Source: Dipteronia dyeriana | Taxonomy: Eukaryota; Streptophyta; Magnoliopsida; Sapindales; Sapindaceae | NCBI GenBank assembly: GCA_032871835.1 | Contig: CM065303.1 | Location: 19,904,001 to 19,968,000, forward strand | Direction: 5' to 3' | DNA length: 64,000 bases | Part shown: positions 22,687 to 34,614 of the stretch, piece by piece | How positions within the stretch are numbered: position 1 is the first letter of the stretch | How the letters are laid out: each line of letters begins with the position of its first letter | Notes under the pieces: generated by a model | Seen by the model: the letters and a program-made list of their open reading frames with translations, nothing else | The model's database searches: none | Told to the model about the DNA's origin: nothing | Position numbers and translations under genes: made by a program

Positions 22687-23264
22687 ACCCATAATCGATT
22701 ATTGAGAATTAAGATTTGGATTTTCGGTTTTAAGAAATAAAAAAAAATAGGGTTTTGATATTCTTTTGTGAGATTTGCCCGAGTTTTAGTGTTTTGGATT
22801 CGGTTGATGTATGATCATGAATTTGCTTGAGCTTTAAAGTTTTTTTTTTTTTAAAAAAAAAATCTCCACGTTTTAGAATAAAAAAGAAAAAAAACTGGGC
22901 AAATTTGGGTCGTTGGGTATCAACCCAGATCGCACCGGCCCATGACCTCCCCAAGGACAATGAGTTTTCCGGTGGGTTTTGCCCCAAACCCCGTGCCTTT
23001 TTCAGCAAGATGTCGTGCAATTTGCGGTGAGGAGGAGATAGTTGTTCGTTGACCACGATCAGTCCAGATCGAGCAAGATCGGCCAACGATCGTTCGATCC
23101 AAGTGGTTCGTTTGTAGATCGCTGGTTGGCTCTTCGATCCGCGGTTTGCGGTCGTGCACTGCTGCTCTGCGGTGTTTCGTTGCCTCCAGGCGACGGCGAC
23201 ACATGAATAACTAGGTTTTTCAGTCAATTTTTGCTCAGACCCTTCTCTTGACAATTAGATATTT

Positions 23265-23515
23265 TTGATGGACTGTTTTATAAATTTTCTGGGCCATTTT
23301 GAGATTATGATAAGTTTCAGGGCCGATTTATAATTACCAAATATTCATGGGCATGTTTACAATTATAAAAAAGTTTCGAGTCAGATTTATAATTAATGAA
23401 AAGTTACAGGGTAACTTTATAATTTTCAAAAGTTTTGGGCCAAATTTTAATTATCAAAACTTGGGGGCCTTTTTGTAATTTTATAAAATTAGAGGCAGTT
23501 TTGAAATTTTATTTT
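23265..23515 (+). repeat. About 36-bp minisatellite in Copia-B leader
   Basis: About seven degenerate copies of a unit of the form GGGCCATTTTATAATTAT plus AAAAGTTTC. Confidence 0.7.
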
Positions 23516-23567
23516 ATTTTCTTTTAAGGATCAACTCAAATTTAAATATTTTGTAGTATACATTTTA

Positions 23568-24505
23568 TGGTTAAATAAAGTAATCCATCATTCTAAATGG
23601 GCTAATTGAAGCAAGATGTCGCCAAAGTGATATCTGTTGTGTAGATTGTTCATGAGGGATGTTGGATATTCGTGTGTGTGTAAATTTATACGGGTATTTA
23701 CCAGCCCAAATAAAGGTTAATACTTGATCGAATTGCACACACACTTGTGGTGGTAAACATGTGACAATGTTAATAATAAATCGATCCAAAGATATATTTA
23801 TTATTTAAGATATATTTATTAGTTTATATGAATTATGATCAATGTTTGATCACTACAACAAGAGTACCACTTACAATTAATATTACTGTCCAAAGACTTG
23901 ATATTAATGTTGTGCTAGGTATCTTAAGATGAGACCAACCATTATTTGGTATATCTTTTATGGTTAAATAAAGTGGCCTATCATTCTAAATGAGCTAATT
24001 GAAATAAGATGTCGTCAAAGTGACATCTCTTGTATAGATTGTTCATGAGGGATGTTAGCTGTTTGTGTGTGTGTGTGTGTGTGTGTGTAAATTCATGCGG
24101 TTATTAGCCGGCCCAAAGGGATGGTAAACATGTGAATATTATAAGGTTTTACATGTGAATAATAAGTCGATCCAAAGATAGATTTATTATTTAACATAAA
24201 TTATTATCAATGTTTGGTCACTACAAGAAGAGTACCATGTGTGTGTATATATTCATGCAGGTATTAGCCGGCCCAAATGAAGGTTAATACTTGGCCGAAT
24301 TGCACACACATCTGTGGTGATAAACATGTGACGATTATAAGGTTTCATATGTGAATAATAAGTCGATCCAAAGATAGATTTATTATTTAATATAAATTAT
24401 TCTCAATGTTTGATCATTCCAACAAGAGTACCACTTACAATTAATATTACTGTCCAAAGACTTGATATTATTGTTGTGCTAGGTATCTTGAGATGAGACT
24501 TACCA
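23568..24505 (+). repeat. Tandem array of 270-380 bp units in Copia-B leader
   Basis: Units begin near 23568, 23955 and 24237. They share AAGATGTCG.CAAAGTGA, GTTCATGAGGGATGTT, TCGATCCAAAGATA and GTCCAAAGACTTGATATTA blocks. The third unit lacks the first part. The second contains a GT microsatellite (24064-24088). Confidence 0.8.
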
Positions 24506-24589
24506 TCATTTGAATTTGTTGATTATTGTATTTGGTTATTAATGTGAGCATGTTTGTGTGTTTGTTTTGTTCTCTTTCAAGCTAATGTT

Positions 24590-25248
24590 TTACTATATCT
24601 GCTAATACCAACTCTATACCTATGATTAATGGGACCAACTTTAAGGATTTGGAAGGAGAACATACTCATTGTTCTCAGTTGCATGGATCTGGACCTTACA
24701 TTTCGGGTGTAACCCACTTCTCTTACGGATGCAAGTTCTCTTGATAATAGGAAAAACTTTAAGAAGTGGGACCGCTCAAATCGCATGAGTCTTATGATCA
24801 TCAAGTGCGGCATTCCGAAGGCATTTAGAGGTGCGGTATCTGAAAAGATAACCAAAACCAAGAGTTCCTAACCAAAATTAAAAAGCGTTTTATGAAAAAC
24901 GATAAGGAAGAAACAAGCACGCTTTTACAAAGCTTGATTTCTATGAAGTACTAGGGTAAAGGGAATATAAGGGAGTACGTTATTGAAATATCTCATATTG
25001 ATTCTAAGTTTAAGGCACTGAAGCTCGAGCTGTCTGACGACTTGTTCGTGCATTTTGTATTAATATCACTTCCTGCACAATACAGTCAATTTAAGGTCAG
25101 TTACAACGGTCAAAAGAAGAAATGGACTCGCTTCATTTCTTACTGTGTGCAAGAGGAAGAGAGACTGAAGCGAGACATGACCGAAAGTGCTCATTTGGCT
25201 AGCACCTCTAAGGATAAATGCAAAACGAGGAAGAATAATGAAGCTGCA
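24590..25248 (+). pseudogene. Copia-B gag (decayed)
   Basis: Plus-strand frames show MINGTNFKDLE at the start, then DRSNRMSLMIIKCGIPKAFRG, and an uninterrupted stretch from about 25042 (LPAQYSQFKVSYNGQKKKW, then SYCVQEEERLKRD). This is a Copia gag core of the UBN2 type with a Lys-rich tail (KDKCKTRKNNEAA). Stops occur in the first half (near 24735, 24868 and 24953). It ends where the sequence jumps to integrase, so no CCHC knuckle remains. It would form the particle if intact. Confidence 0.8.
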
Positions 25249-26512
25249 AAACACTTTATGAGCTTTGTATTGGCAGAAAACCTAGTCTAAAGCATTTTCA
25301 CATATGAGGATGTCCAACTAAGATAAGGCATTACAGGCCATATGAAAAGAAATTGAACTCCAAACCGTGAACAACTATTTCATTGGCTACTCTGAACAAT
25401 TAAGATGCTATAAGTTTTATGATCCCACACTTAGGTCAATTTTGAAATGGGAGCTGTAACATTTTTTGAGGATGTTGAGTTTTGGGGGGAGAAATAAGGT
25501 TAGAGACATTGCCTTTGAGGAAGAATCGGTTTCGATTCCCACTATCGCTTTTGACAATGTGCAGGTTTCTATATCTGTCATTGATCGGGAAGTGAATCTG
25601 GATCCTCAACCAGACTATGTTGAAAAACCCTCATTCAAGATGAGGTAATTGTTCCTGAGGAACAAACTCAACAATCTCATGAACCAGTGTCATTAAGGCG
25701 ATCCACTAGAGAAAGGAGAAATGCTATTTCGGATGATTTTTTACGTTTTCTCTAGGAATATGAGAAAGACAATGGAATGATAGAAAATGATCCAATCAAC
25801 TTCCATCAAGCCATGCAGGGTTCCAACTCTTAAAAGTGGATTGATGTCATGAATGAGGAGTATAAGTCTATGCAAGACAATAAGGTTTGGGAACTTGTCC
25901 CATTACTAGAAGGTGCGAAGCCCATTGGTTGTAAATGGTTCGAAAGGTAATATGGAGAGGTGTAAGGCTCGTCTTTTAGTTAAAGGCTTTACCCAAAAGG
26001 AAGTGATTGACTATAAAGAGACTTTCTTTCCGATTTCAATGAAAGACTCTTTTAGGACAATCATGACACTTGTTGCATATTTTAACCTTGAGCTTCATCA
26101 GATGGATGTCAAGATGGCGTTTCTCAATGGTGACATTGACGAAACAATTTATATGGGGCAACCAAAAAACTTTGAGTCGGGAGACCCAAAGAATATGGTT
26201 TGCAAATTGACAAAATCCATCTATGGACTAACGCAAGCTTCCCGTCAGTGGTACCATAAGTTTCATTAAGTGGTTATCTCATTTGGTTTTGAGATAAATG
26301 CTATTGATAATTGTGTGTATCACAAATTCAGTGGGAGTAAGCACATATTCCTGGTTTTATATGTCGATGACATACTGCTTGCCACAAATGATATAGGCAT
26401 GTTGCACGAAACTAAGAGATTTCTACAAAGAATTTTGAGAGAAAAGATTTTGGTGACACCTCATTTGTATTAGGGATCCAGATACAACGAGATTGCTCTC
26501 GGGGTATTCTTG
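25248..26512 (+). pseudogene. Copia-B integrase tail and reverse transcriptase, part 1
   Basis: Directly after gag, TLYELCIGRKPSLKHFHI opens the integrase C-terminal region (stop at about 25295). VNNYFIGYSEQLRCYKFYDP follows. RT begins near 25680 with RRSTRERRNAISDDF and continues with KARLLVKGFTQKE, QMDVKMAFLNGDIDETIYM and KSIYGLTQASRQWY. The catalytic LYVDDILLA lies at about 26360-26386. Stops lie near 25755, 25830 and 26268, and frames shift near 25940 and 26460. The SIRE element enters after GGGGTATTCTTG at 26512, and the RT resumes at 36064. Confidence 0.85.
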
Positions 26513-27410
26513 TGAAACAAATATTATAGTGTGCATAATATTAATCTAGAGGGGGGGGGGGGTGAATAGATTTTAAACAATTTTACCAAATTTTCGTTAA
26601 TGGACAAGTTGACGAAAATACCTCTGGCTAGTTACAATAATATCACAAGTGTAATAAGTGCGGAAATAGTAAAGACACTTGAGATATACGTGGAAACCCT
26701 CTAAATGGGAAATACCACGAGCTGATAAATACGCCACACTAGAACCTCGAATCCACTAATGGCAAAGGAATTACAACCTAATCCCAGTTTAAAAACCACC
26801 ACCACTACCTAATCCCAGTATAAGTGAACCTAGTCCATCTTGCTTGCAATTTAAGCTACCTACTCCCGGAAGCAACACAAGTCTTACTTCTCAATGAAGA
26901 GATAAAATGGCCTATGTGAATATATGATGATATTCAAAGAACAAACAAGGCTAGGAAACCTTGTATGATTATCTAGGATTATGAGATGACAATTAATGCA
27001 ATCCTAGATATCAAGAGCTAAATGACATGTTCAAAAAGCTTAGCTAAACATATATCAAACAATCCAATGAAGCTATCACAATACAACACTCAATCATGTC
27101 ATCACAACAATCTCTAATTTGTATCTAGAATATGTTCTAAGAGCATACAAATAATTAAAGAGATGGCTTAGCAAGCAAAATACTTAACTTGTAAGAAGAT
27201 AGTGAAGAACTTACCAAACAAGATGTGATGAAGCAAAACTATTCGTTGATGCACTCTTAATGATCTTAGATGATGCAAGATAAATTTTTTATGCACATGG
27301 GAATGCTTTGAGTGTTTAAAGATGAGTTATTGGAAGAGTTTTCCTTTTGAAATGTGTTCTAAGGAAAAGATATGATGTTTTAAACTCTTGCATGACCTGA
27401 ATACAAAGAG

Positions 27411-27447
<37 letters not shown>

Positions 27448-28124
27448 TTTCAATCAAAGTGTGGTAGTTTTGGAAAAATGTTCCAGCTCCCGCTATGTGG
27501 GCTGGTGAGGTGCGCACCACCCGCGCACAACCTAAATTTTCAATAGGCGTTGGTCGAGTGGCGCAGCACAGTGGCACATGACATGCGACGATCCACTGGA
27601 GTGTTAAGCTGGTGAGGTTGCGCTAGTTGAGTAGCTCATCACCAGTGCACTGCCCACTTTTTCAACATTGCGCGGGTGCAGTGGCACAGCTCAGTGGCGC
27701 ATGACAAGCGGCTATCCACTGGAATGTTGGCTGGTGAGGCTACGCTAGTCGAGTAGTGCACCACCAGCCCAATGCCCACTTTTTCAACACTCAAACACAT
27801 AAAATCAGCAAGTCCTAGAGTGATGAAAATGCATCTTATACTAATGCCTAACATGACATAAAACTTTAATTACAAGATACAAATGAATTAACAAGAGTCA
27901 TTTAAACCAAAATGCACACAAGTATAAACACACAACATATATGAATAAGAGTTATGCATGAATTTGTCATTGTGTCCAACTATCTCTTCAAAGCAAGTAA
28001 GCACAAGAATTTTACCTTTGGTGCTTCTCCTCTTGAGGTCTTGAGAGCCTAAGCTACCCTTACATAAACTCCAAAAATGTGATTTGTTCATGAAATGAGC
28101 CAATCAATAAATGAGGACTTTACA
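26513..28124 (-). repeat. SIRE 3' LTR (1612 bp)
   Basis: Ends TGTAAAG (28124) and TTTCA (26513). It contains 12 consecutive G at 26551-26562, a TA microsatellite at 27413-27442, and a duplicated CG-rich block at 27480-27790. It has about 150 bp that the other LTR lacks. Confidence 0.9.
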
Positions 28125-28138
28125 ATCTCCCCCTTTGG
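28125..28138 (-). promoter_or_regulatory. SIRE polypurine tract
   Basis: The minus strand CCAAAGGGGGAGAT abuts the LTR start TGTAAAG. Confidence 0.88.
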
Positions 28139-29365
28139 CTATTTCGTGACAAAATCACCACTCATATTGATCCTCATAAAAAAAATAACACACCGGAAAG
28201 ATATTTTACATTACAAAGAGATATACAAAAAAAAAACTTCAAATCTTCAATCTCTTGTAGAACTATCAAACCTACACACAAAACAAACACAAATACACTT
28301 TCCAAACCAAGTGCATATGAGATGATCAAGTGAATATAAAAAACAAGCATTTGCATTTAAGAATATGAGTACGACATCGTGTAATGCTCCACTTCATGCA
28401 ATGTTCCCCCTCAAAGGGTTACTCCCTCTAAATGTAATCTCTCCAACAAGTACTACTCCCCTTAAAGCCAACACTTTGCAACTCCCCTAACACTACAAGG
28501 CTACTAACACCACAAGGCTACTCTTCATTTTTGTCATGATATAGGCAAAGGAGAAGTCCCCAACCGGGTCACTCAAGGCAAAAAAAGAAAGGAGCATACA
28601 AGATATTTGCATAATTATCTAAGCCAGATTTATGCAACTCAATTAATAGGAGAGAAACAAGGAGATTTATTTGAAGAAAATGTGTGAATCAAAAATGTTT
28701 TGCATACAAGACATGTTGCATTCAAATCCAAAAAAACAATGGTATTTGGCAAAGCAAATGACAAAGGTTTCTAATATAATTCAAACCAATTTCACCATTT
28801 TTCATGAGAGAATCAAGGATATAGAGTTTTTATAGATATCAAGTTTTAATAGCACTATATCCAACTTTATAAGCGAAACATGGCATGAGCAACTTTGCAC
28901 CCTATTTGATTTTTCCGGGTAGGATACCCGTATGATAGTAGCCATGTTCAACTAATAAAGAAAGAGAGACATTGATGAAACATTTTAGTCTCACTAGCTG
29001 TTTCACACAATATTTTGCATTCAACAATTGCAATCATCAATTCATGCTTTATCATTTTATCATTGGCATGTCATTAAAGAATCATCATGTCATGGAGATA
29101 ATTATAGGTCATTTAATATGTACTTCCTATGTAAATCTCCTAGTCCAAAAATGCATGTTTGAACATAAATATGACATGGATTGTAATCAAAGCAAAGTTC
29201 ACATTTATTGAAGAAAATACGATATAATATAGTATAAGTGCAACCAAGCTACTCAAGCAATCAATAAAGAAGCATAAACATTTTCAAATTTTTTTTTGCA
29301 TGCAACAAGTATACAATAGCTCTCTTTGCTTGAGTTCCCCTTATGGAGTCAAAGACCAAAATTCA
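28139..29365 (-). other. SIRE region between RNase H and 3' LTR, no gene seen
   Basis: About 1.2 kb. Some SIRE-lineage elements carry an envelope-like frame here. I see no frame with a signal peptide or transmembrane pattern, only short chance frames. Confidence 0.5.
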
Positions 29366-31318
29366 TCATTCCATGTGACAAATCCCAATAGATCTACTAA
29401 GAGTTTTGAATCGAGTAGCATATAAGGGTTTAGTAAATAGATCCGCTAGTTGATCATTAGTACCTACATGCTCAAGTACTATGCATTTGCTCTCAACTAG
29501 TTCTCTAATGAAATGATGACGGATGTCAATATGCTTAGTTCTAGAATGTTGAACCGAATTCTTAGAAATATTAATTGCACTCATGTTATCACAAAAGAGA
29601 GTAAGTGTACCTTGATTGAATCCATAGTCGACTAGCATTTGCTTCATCCAAAAGAGTTGTGTGCATCCACTCCAAACAGCTATGTATTTGGCCTCAGCAG
29701 TGGACAAAGAAATTGAATTTTGCTTCTTGCAAAACCAAGAGACAAGGTTGTTCCCAAGGAAAAAGCAACAGTCCGATGTACTTTTCTTATCATCACAATT
29801 TCCTGCTCAATCTACATCACTAAAGCCTACACGACTAGCATTAGTGTCAAAAAAGTACTAAATGCCATAGTTAGATGTCCCATTCACATAGCGAATGATT
29901 CTCTTAACGGAAGAGAGATGGGACTCCTTAGGATCCGATTGGTACCTAGCACACACACCTACACTAAAAGAGATATCGGGCCTACTGACAGTCAAATAGA
30001 CCACGCTACCAATCATGCCACGATACAAAGTTTGGTCTACACTTTTACCACTAGCATCCTTGCTTAGCTTCAAAGTGGTACTCATAGGTGTATCACAATG
30101 TTTGGCACCTTCAAGGCCAAATTTCTTCACTAGATTTTTGGCATACTTAGCTTGGGATATGAAAATCCCATCATCCATTTGCTTAATTTGTAAACCTAGA
30201 AAGTAACTTAGCTCACCAACAAGGCTCATTTCAAACTCATGAGACATGACATCAACAAAATATTGGACTTTGGTGTTATTAAAGAAGCCAAAAACTATAT
30301 CATCAACATAGATTTGAGCTATAAAAAGCACATCTTTGTTTTTCTTGATGAATAAAGTCTTGTCAACACTACCCCTAGTGTAGCCATTGTCTATAAGAAA
30401 TTGAGTGAGGCGCTCATACAAAGCCTTTGGTTCTTGTTTCAACCCATATAAAGCCTTCTTGAGATGATAGACATGATTAGGGTGGTGAGGATCCACAAAC
30501 CCTTTAGGTTGTTCAATAAACACTTCATCTTACAAGAAACCATTGAGGAAGTTACTCTTAACATCCATTTGATACAATTTGAACTTGTGCAAACAAGAAA
30601 TGGATAAAAGAAGCCTAATGTATTCAATCCTAGCATTAGGAGCAAATGTCTCTTCAAAATCAATACCCTCAATTTGAGAGTACCCTTGTGCTACAAGCCT
30701 AGCCTTGTTTCACACAATGTTGCCATCCTCATCAGATTTGTTCCTATATACCCACTTGGTGCCTATCACATTGGTGTTCTTGGGCCTAGGAACTAGAGTT
30801 CAAACCTCATTCCTTTCAAATTGGTTAAGTTCTTCTTGCATGGCAAGAACCCAAAATTCATCCTTTAAGGCTTCATCAACCTTCTTGGGTTCTATTTGAG
30901 AAGTGTAGCAAGTGTAGCTAATTAGATTAGCCATTTGACGCCTAGTCCTAACACTTTCATTAACATCTCCAATGATGTCATCTTTGTCATGGAGTTTCCT
31001 AACCCATGGAGCAGGTTCTTTTGAGTTCAAGAGAGGAATCCTATCAATAAGTTGTGTTAAGTCACCTTTAAGATTAGTCTTTTCAACATTAGGAATATCA
31101 ACAACCTTTTCCAAAGGAGAGTCATCAACTAGATCTACCTCCTCCTCATGGTCATTAGATCTGAGCCTAGTATCATCAATGACAACATTAGATGATTCCA
31201 TGACGGTTTTAGTTTTTAAATTGAAAACTCTATAGGCTCTACTATTCAAGGCATAACCAATGAAGATACACTCATCACTCTTAGCATCAAATTTTCCAAG
31301 TTGATCACGATCATTCAA
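29366..31318 (-). pseudogene. SIRE reverse transcriptase and RNase H (decayed)
   Basis: Minus-strand frames: linker with an integrase C-terminal GKFDAKSDECIFIGYALNS (31318 onward), RT start (ending 30800), RT core (30523-29858, with [15 protein letters not shown], the catalytic [10 protein letters not shown] at about 30290-30320, and [13 protein letters not shown]), [19 protein letters not shown], then RNase H (29707-29366) with STAEAKYIA, RTKHIDIRHHFIRE and ADLFTKPL. Frameshifts occur near 30800, 30530 and 29860. The catalytic YVDD is intact. This copies the element RNA. Confidence 0.9.
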
Positions 31319-32976
31319 AATGTAGCATTTGCTTCCAAAGGTGTGGAAATAGCTAACATTTGGCTTTCTACCTTTTCATAGCTCATAGAAGGGTTGCCTA
31401 GTGTGGGGCCTTAGAAAGACTCTATTTCCTATGTAGCATGTTGTATTAACGGTTTCGGCCCATAATTTCCTAGGGACATTGTTGATAAGAAACATCACAA
31501 AGGCCATCTCTTGAAGAACCCTATTTTTCCTCTCAACAACTCCATTTTGTTGAGGTGTCATAGGAGCCGAAAACTCATGAGAAATGCCTAGACTATTGCA
31601 GTAGTTTTCAAAATGGGCATTCTCAAACTCCTTCCCATGGTCACTCCTAATCCGTTTAATGTTTTTTATCTTGGAGTTCATTTCACTTTGAATTATGGAA
31701 CAAAGCATTTTAAACTTGTCAAAGGTTTCAGATTTTTCTCTAAGAAAATAAGTCCAAGTGTACCTAGAGAAGTCATCTACACACACAAAAATGTATCTAT
31801 TTCCACCTAAACTCTTTGTTTGCATGGGACCCATAAGATCCATGTGGAGAAGCTCTAAAGGTTCCTTGGTGGATAAATACTTGCCCTTTTGTGCATACCT
31901 TTGGTTTGCTTCCCTTGTTGGCAAGGTCCATAAACACCATTTGCCTTTTTCCCAAGCTTAGGAAGGCCTCGCACAACATTGAACTTATCTAAAGTTCATA
32001 AATCTCGATAGTTCATGTGACCAAGTCTTTCTTGCCACAACTCAATTTGTTCATCCTTGGACACATTGCAAGATACACCTCTAGCTTCAAGACAATAGCA
32101 ATTATCGCTAGATCTCATACCTTTTAACAAGGTTTGTCCATTTGGCAATAGGATAGAACAATCATTTTTCCTAAACAAGACGGAAAGTCCTTCATCACTA
32201 AGATGTGAAATGCTTATCAAATTAGCTTTTAGACCATCAACATACAAAGTATTGGACAATGAGGGTAATCCGGGAATGGAAATAGTTCCCTTTCCTTTAA
32301 TTTTCTTTTTGGATCCATCACCAAAGGTGACATTTCCTCCCTTCTCTATCACAAGAATCTCAAAGAAACTCTTAATTCCAGTCATATGCCTAGAGCACCC
32401 ATTATCTAAATACCAACAATCAGAAGAATGAGCTTTCAAGGTAATTTGTGCAACATGAAAAAAGTGTTCATCCTTTCTAATCCACCTAGGTGCAATATTT
32501 TCCTTCCTAGTGGTCAATGGTACATGGGCTCTAAATGTCCTAGTATCATGCAAAGGTGTTCCATTTTTCCTAGTGACATGCATCATGACTTTAGCCTTTT
32601 TCTTCTCTATCACGCTATCAATTCTACACAATTTAATATATCTAAAACAATTTGGTCTAATATCATGTATGAATGAAGTTAGGGATCATACCATAACCTT
32701 GAGGATGCATTAGAGCCTTCTCATGTCTTTGTGGTTGTCTTGATTGTTGTTGAGGAACTTTCCTTCTTTGTTGTTGAGCAAGACTTGATTGCTTCCTTGG
32801 TTGAGCTTGCATGATAGGTATATTCCCTTTATAAGCTTTCGGTTGAGGGAAGTTAACTTGAGGAGCCCTTGTAGGATGGGTTTGAGGTAGGCTTCTTGAT
32901 GCCACCTTGACTTGAGCACTACTTGAACACTCTCATAGGTCAAGTTTCTTCCTATGTGATTGATGAGAAGAGGACC
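31319..32976 (-). pseudogene. SIRE protease and integrase (decayed)
   Basis: In the 32631-31996 frame the protease active site reads WYLDNGCSRHMTG, with Asn where DSG is expected, so catalysis would be lost. The pre-integrase LWQERLGHMNYRDL follows. The integrase core (31924-31376) has HMDLMGPMQ, VDDFSRYTWTYFLREKSE, IRSDHGKEFENAHFENYC and APMTPQQNGVVERKNRVLQE, so the D, D and E catalytic residues are visible. A frame break at about 31925-31995 splits the zinc-binding part. It would insert the cDNA. Confidence 0.88.
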
Positions 32977-33159
32977 CATTGAAATTCATGCTTCTTAAAA
33001 AAATGGTCATGCTTGGAGTGGAGGACATCTTGTCATCTTCAAACCCAAGCCCCTTATTGTCACTTGGCCTCTTTCCAACATCTAACATGTGGTCAAGTTT
33101 TTTGGTGCTAGAGTTCGTCTTGGCCAACAACTCTCTTGCATCTTCAAGCTCTTTCTTCA

Positions 33160-34485
33160 ACCCTTCTTCAACCCTTCTTCATTCCTCTTAGATCTCACCA
33201 ACTCTTCATTTAGTTGGTCAACTTGAGTTGAGAGCTCTAGGTTTTCTTATTTTAATCTCTTAATTTCATTCTTGTTCTTTTACCTTGAACTCTCAAACCT
33301 AATCATATAGTCCTTGAGATCCATCCTATCCACATTTCCATTTGTGGATTGTGATGAAGATCCATCATCACTTGAGTAGTTTTCTTCTTGACTCTCATTT
33401 TCTTCTTCACTAGCATTTTTGCTTCTATGAGAGGACGTAAAGGCTATGAAGTTAGCCATGAGTTCTTCATCATCCGAATACTCATCTTCTTCATTTGAGT
33501 TATCACTTTCACTCCATGTGGCAGCCATCACTTTTCCCTTCTTTTTGACCTTGTGATTTGCACATTCAAAGGCAAAGTGACCTATCCTACCACATTCGTA
33601 GCATTGAACTCCTTTCTTTTCGGTCTTTTCTTACCTTGGCTCAATCTTTTTAAAGGGAGCCTTTTTTTTCAAGTCTTGACCCTTGGATTCGAAACCTTTC
33701 CTTTCGGACTTGTAGAACTTGTTGAACTTCCTCATTAGCAAGGACATTTCTTCATCTGAGTCATCACTTTCCTCCTCAACTTTGGAGGCTTTCAAAGCAT
33801 TATCCTTTTGCTTTTTCGATGGTGTGGGGTTAGGACATTTCCTAGATTCATAAGCTAGAAGCCTCCAAATCACTTCACTTGGCTTCATATCCTTGTAACC
33901 ACTATTCTCTTCTAAAGCCGTCACCTTAGACTCAAATCTATCGGTTAGAGATCTCATAATCTTCTGCTTCATCTTTTTATCCGAATAAGGATCACCAAGT
34001 TGATGACTTTGGTTCACAATATCCATCAACTTCACTTCAAAGTCATTGAAGCACTCGTTCTCATCCATCTTGAGCAATTCAAATTGCGTTTGGAGACCTT
34101 GAAGCTTTGATTCCTTAACCACATCGGTTCCCTCATGTGCAACTTCTAGGATATCTCATGCCTCCTTAGCTATCCTAGTATTTTGAACCAACTTGTACTG
34201 GTTCTCATCCATTGCACATAGGATGACACGCATTGCCTTTATATTCCACTTTGATGCCTTAAACTCTTGTGCGTTCCACTGTGCCTTTGGCTTGAGTACA
34301 TCATCTCCTCCATCTGTAGGAGTCATCATGGGTGGAGTGTAGCCATCTTCAACCGCCATCCATGCCCTGTCATGAATTTGGCAAATATACGACTCCATCT
34401 AGCCTTTCCAAGAGGCATAATTCAATTTGGTGAGAAGTGGAGGTCTAGTGCTAGAAGCTCCCTCGTTGCCACCGTTTCCACTCAT
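33160..34485 (-). pseudogene. SIRE gag with CCHC knuckle (decayed)
   Basis: The ATG at 34483-34485 starts MSGNGGNEGASS. A TAG follows about 28 codons later. The core frame (34398-34156, then 34122-33631) shows WNAQEFKASKWNIKAM, FELLKMDENECFNDF and SLTDRFESKVTALEE. The knuckle CYECGRIGHFAFEC lies at about 33560-33605 and fits CX2CX4HX4C. An acidic Ser/Asp/Glu tail runs to 33280, and coiled-coil-like Lys/Glu sequence continues towards 32933. At least three frame breaks occur. It would form the particle. Confidence 0.88.
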
Positions 34486-34597
34486 TGTGTTTAATGAATA
34501 AATGATATGAATGCAAGTGTATGAACGATCAACACACACACACATAAAATGCAACACACACCAAAATGAGCAAGGATCACCTATGTATGTCTAGGAA

Positions 34598-34612
34598 CCT
34601 GCTCTGATACCA
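34598..34612 (-). promoter_or_regulatory. SIRE primer-binding site
   Basis: The minus strand TGGTATCAGAGCAGG, two bases inside the LTR end at 34615, matches tRNA-Met priming. Confidence 0.9.
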
Positions 34613-34614
34613 TT

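Larger units (their letters stand above)
22687..24589 (+). other. Copia-B untranslated leader
   Basis: 1.9 kb without a supported gene. It contains a GC-richer part (22900-23210), a minisatellite (23265-23515) and a three-unit tandem array (23568-24505). The minus-strand open frame at 22730-23254 has no family resemblance and is treated as chance. Confidence 0.55.

Noticed and set aside
22730..23254. 174-codon minus-strand frame in the Copia-B leader
   Set aside because: No domain, lies in an LTR-element leader on the opposite strand, and includes poly-Lys/Phe from homopolymer runs.
28972..29211. Envelope-like gene of the SIRE element
   Set aside because: Wrong strand and short; no signal peptide, transmembrane or coiled-coil pattern.
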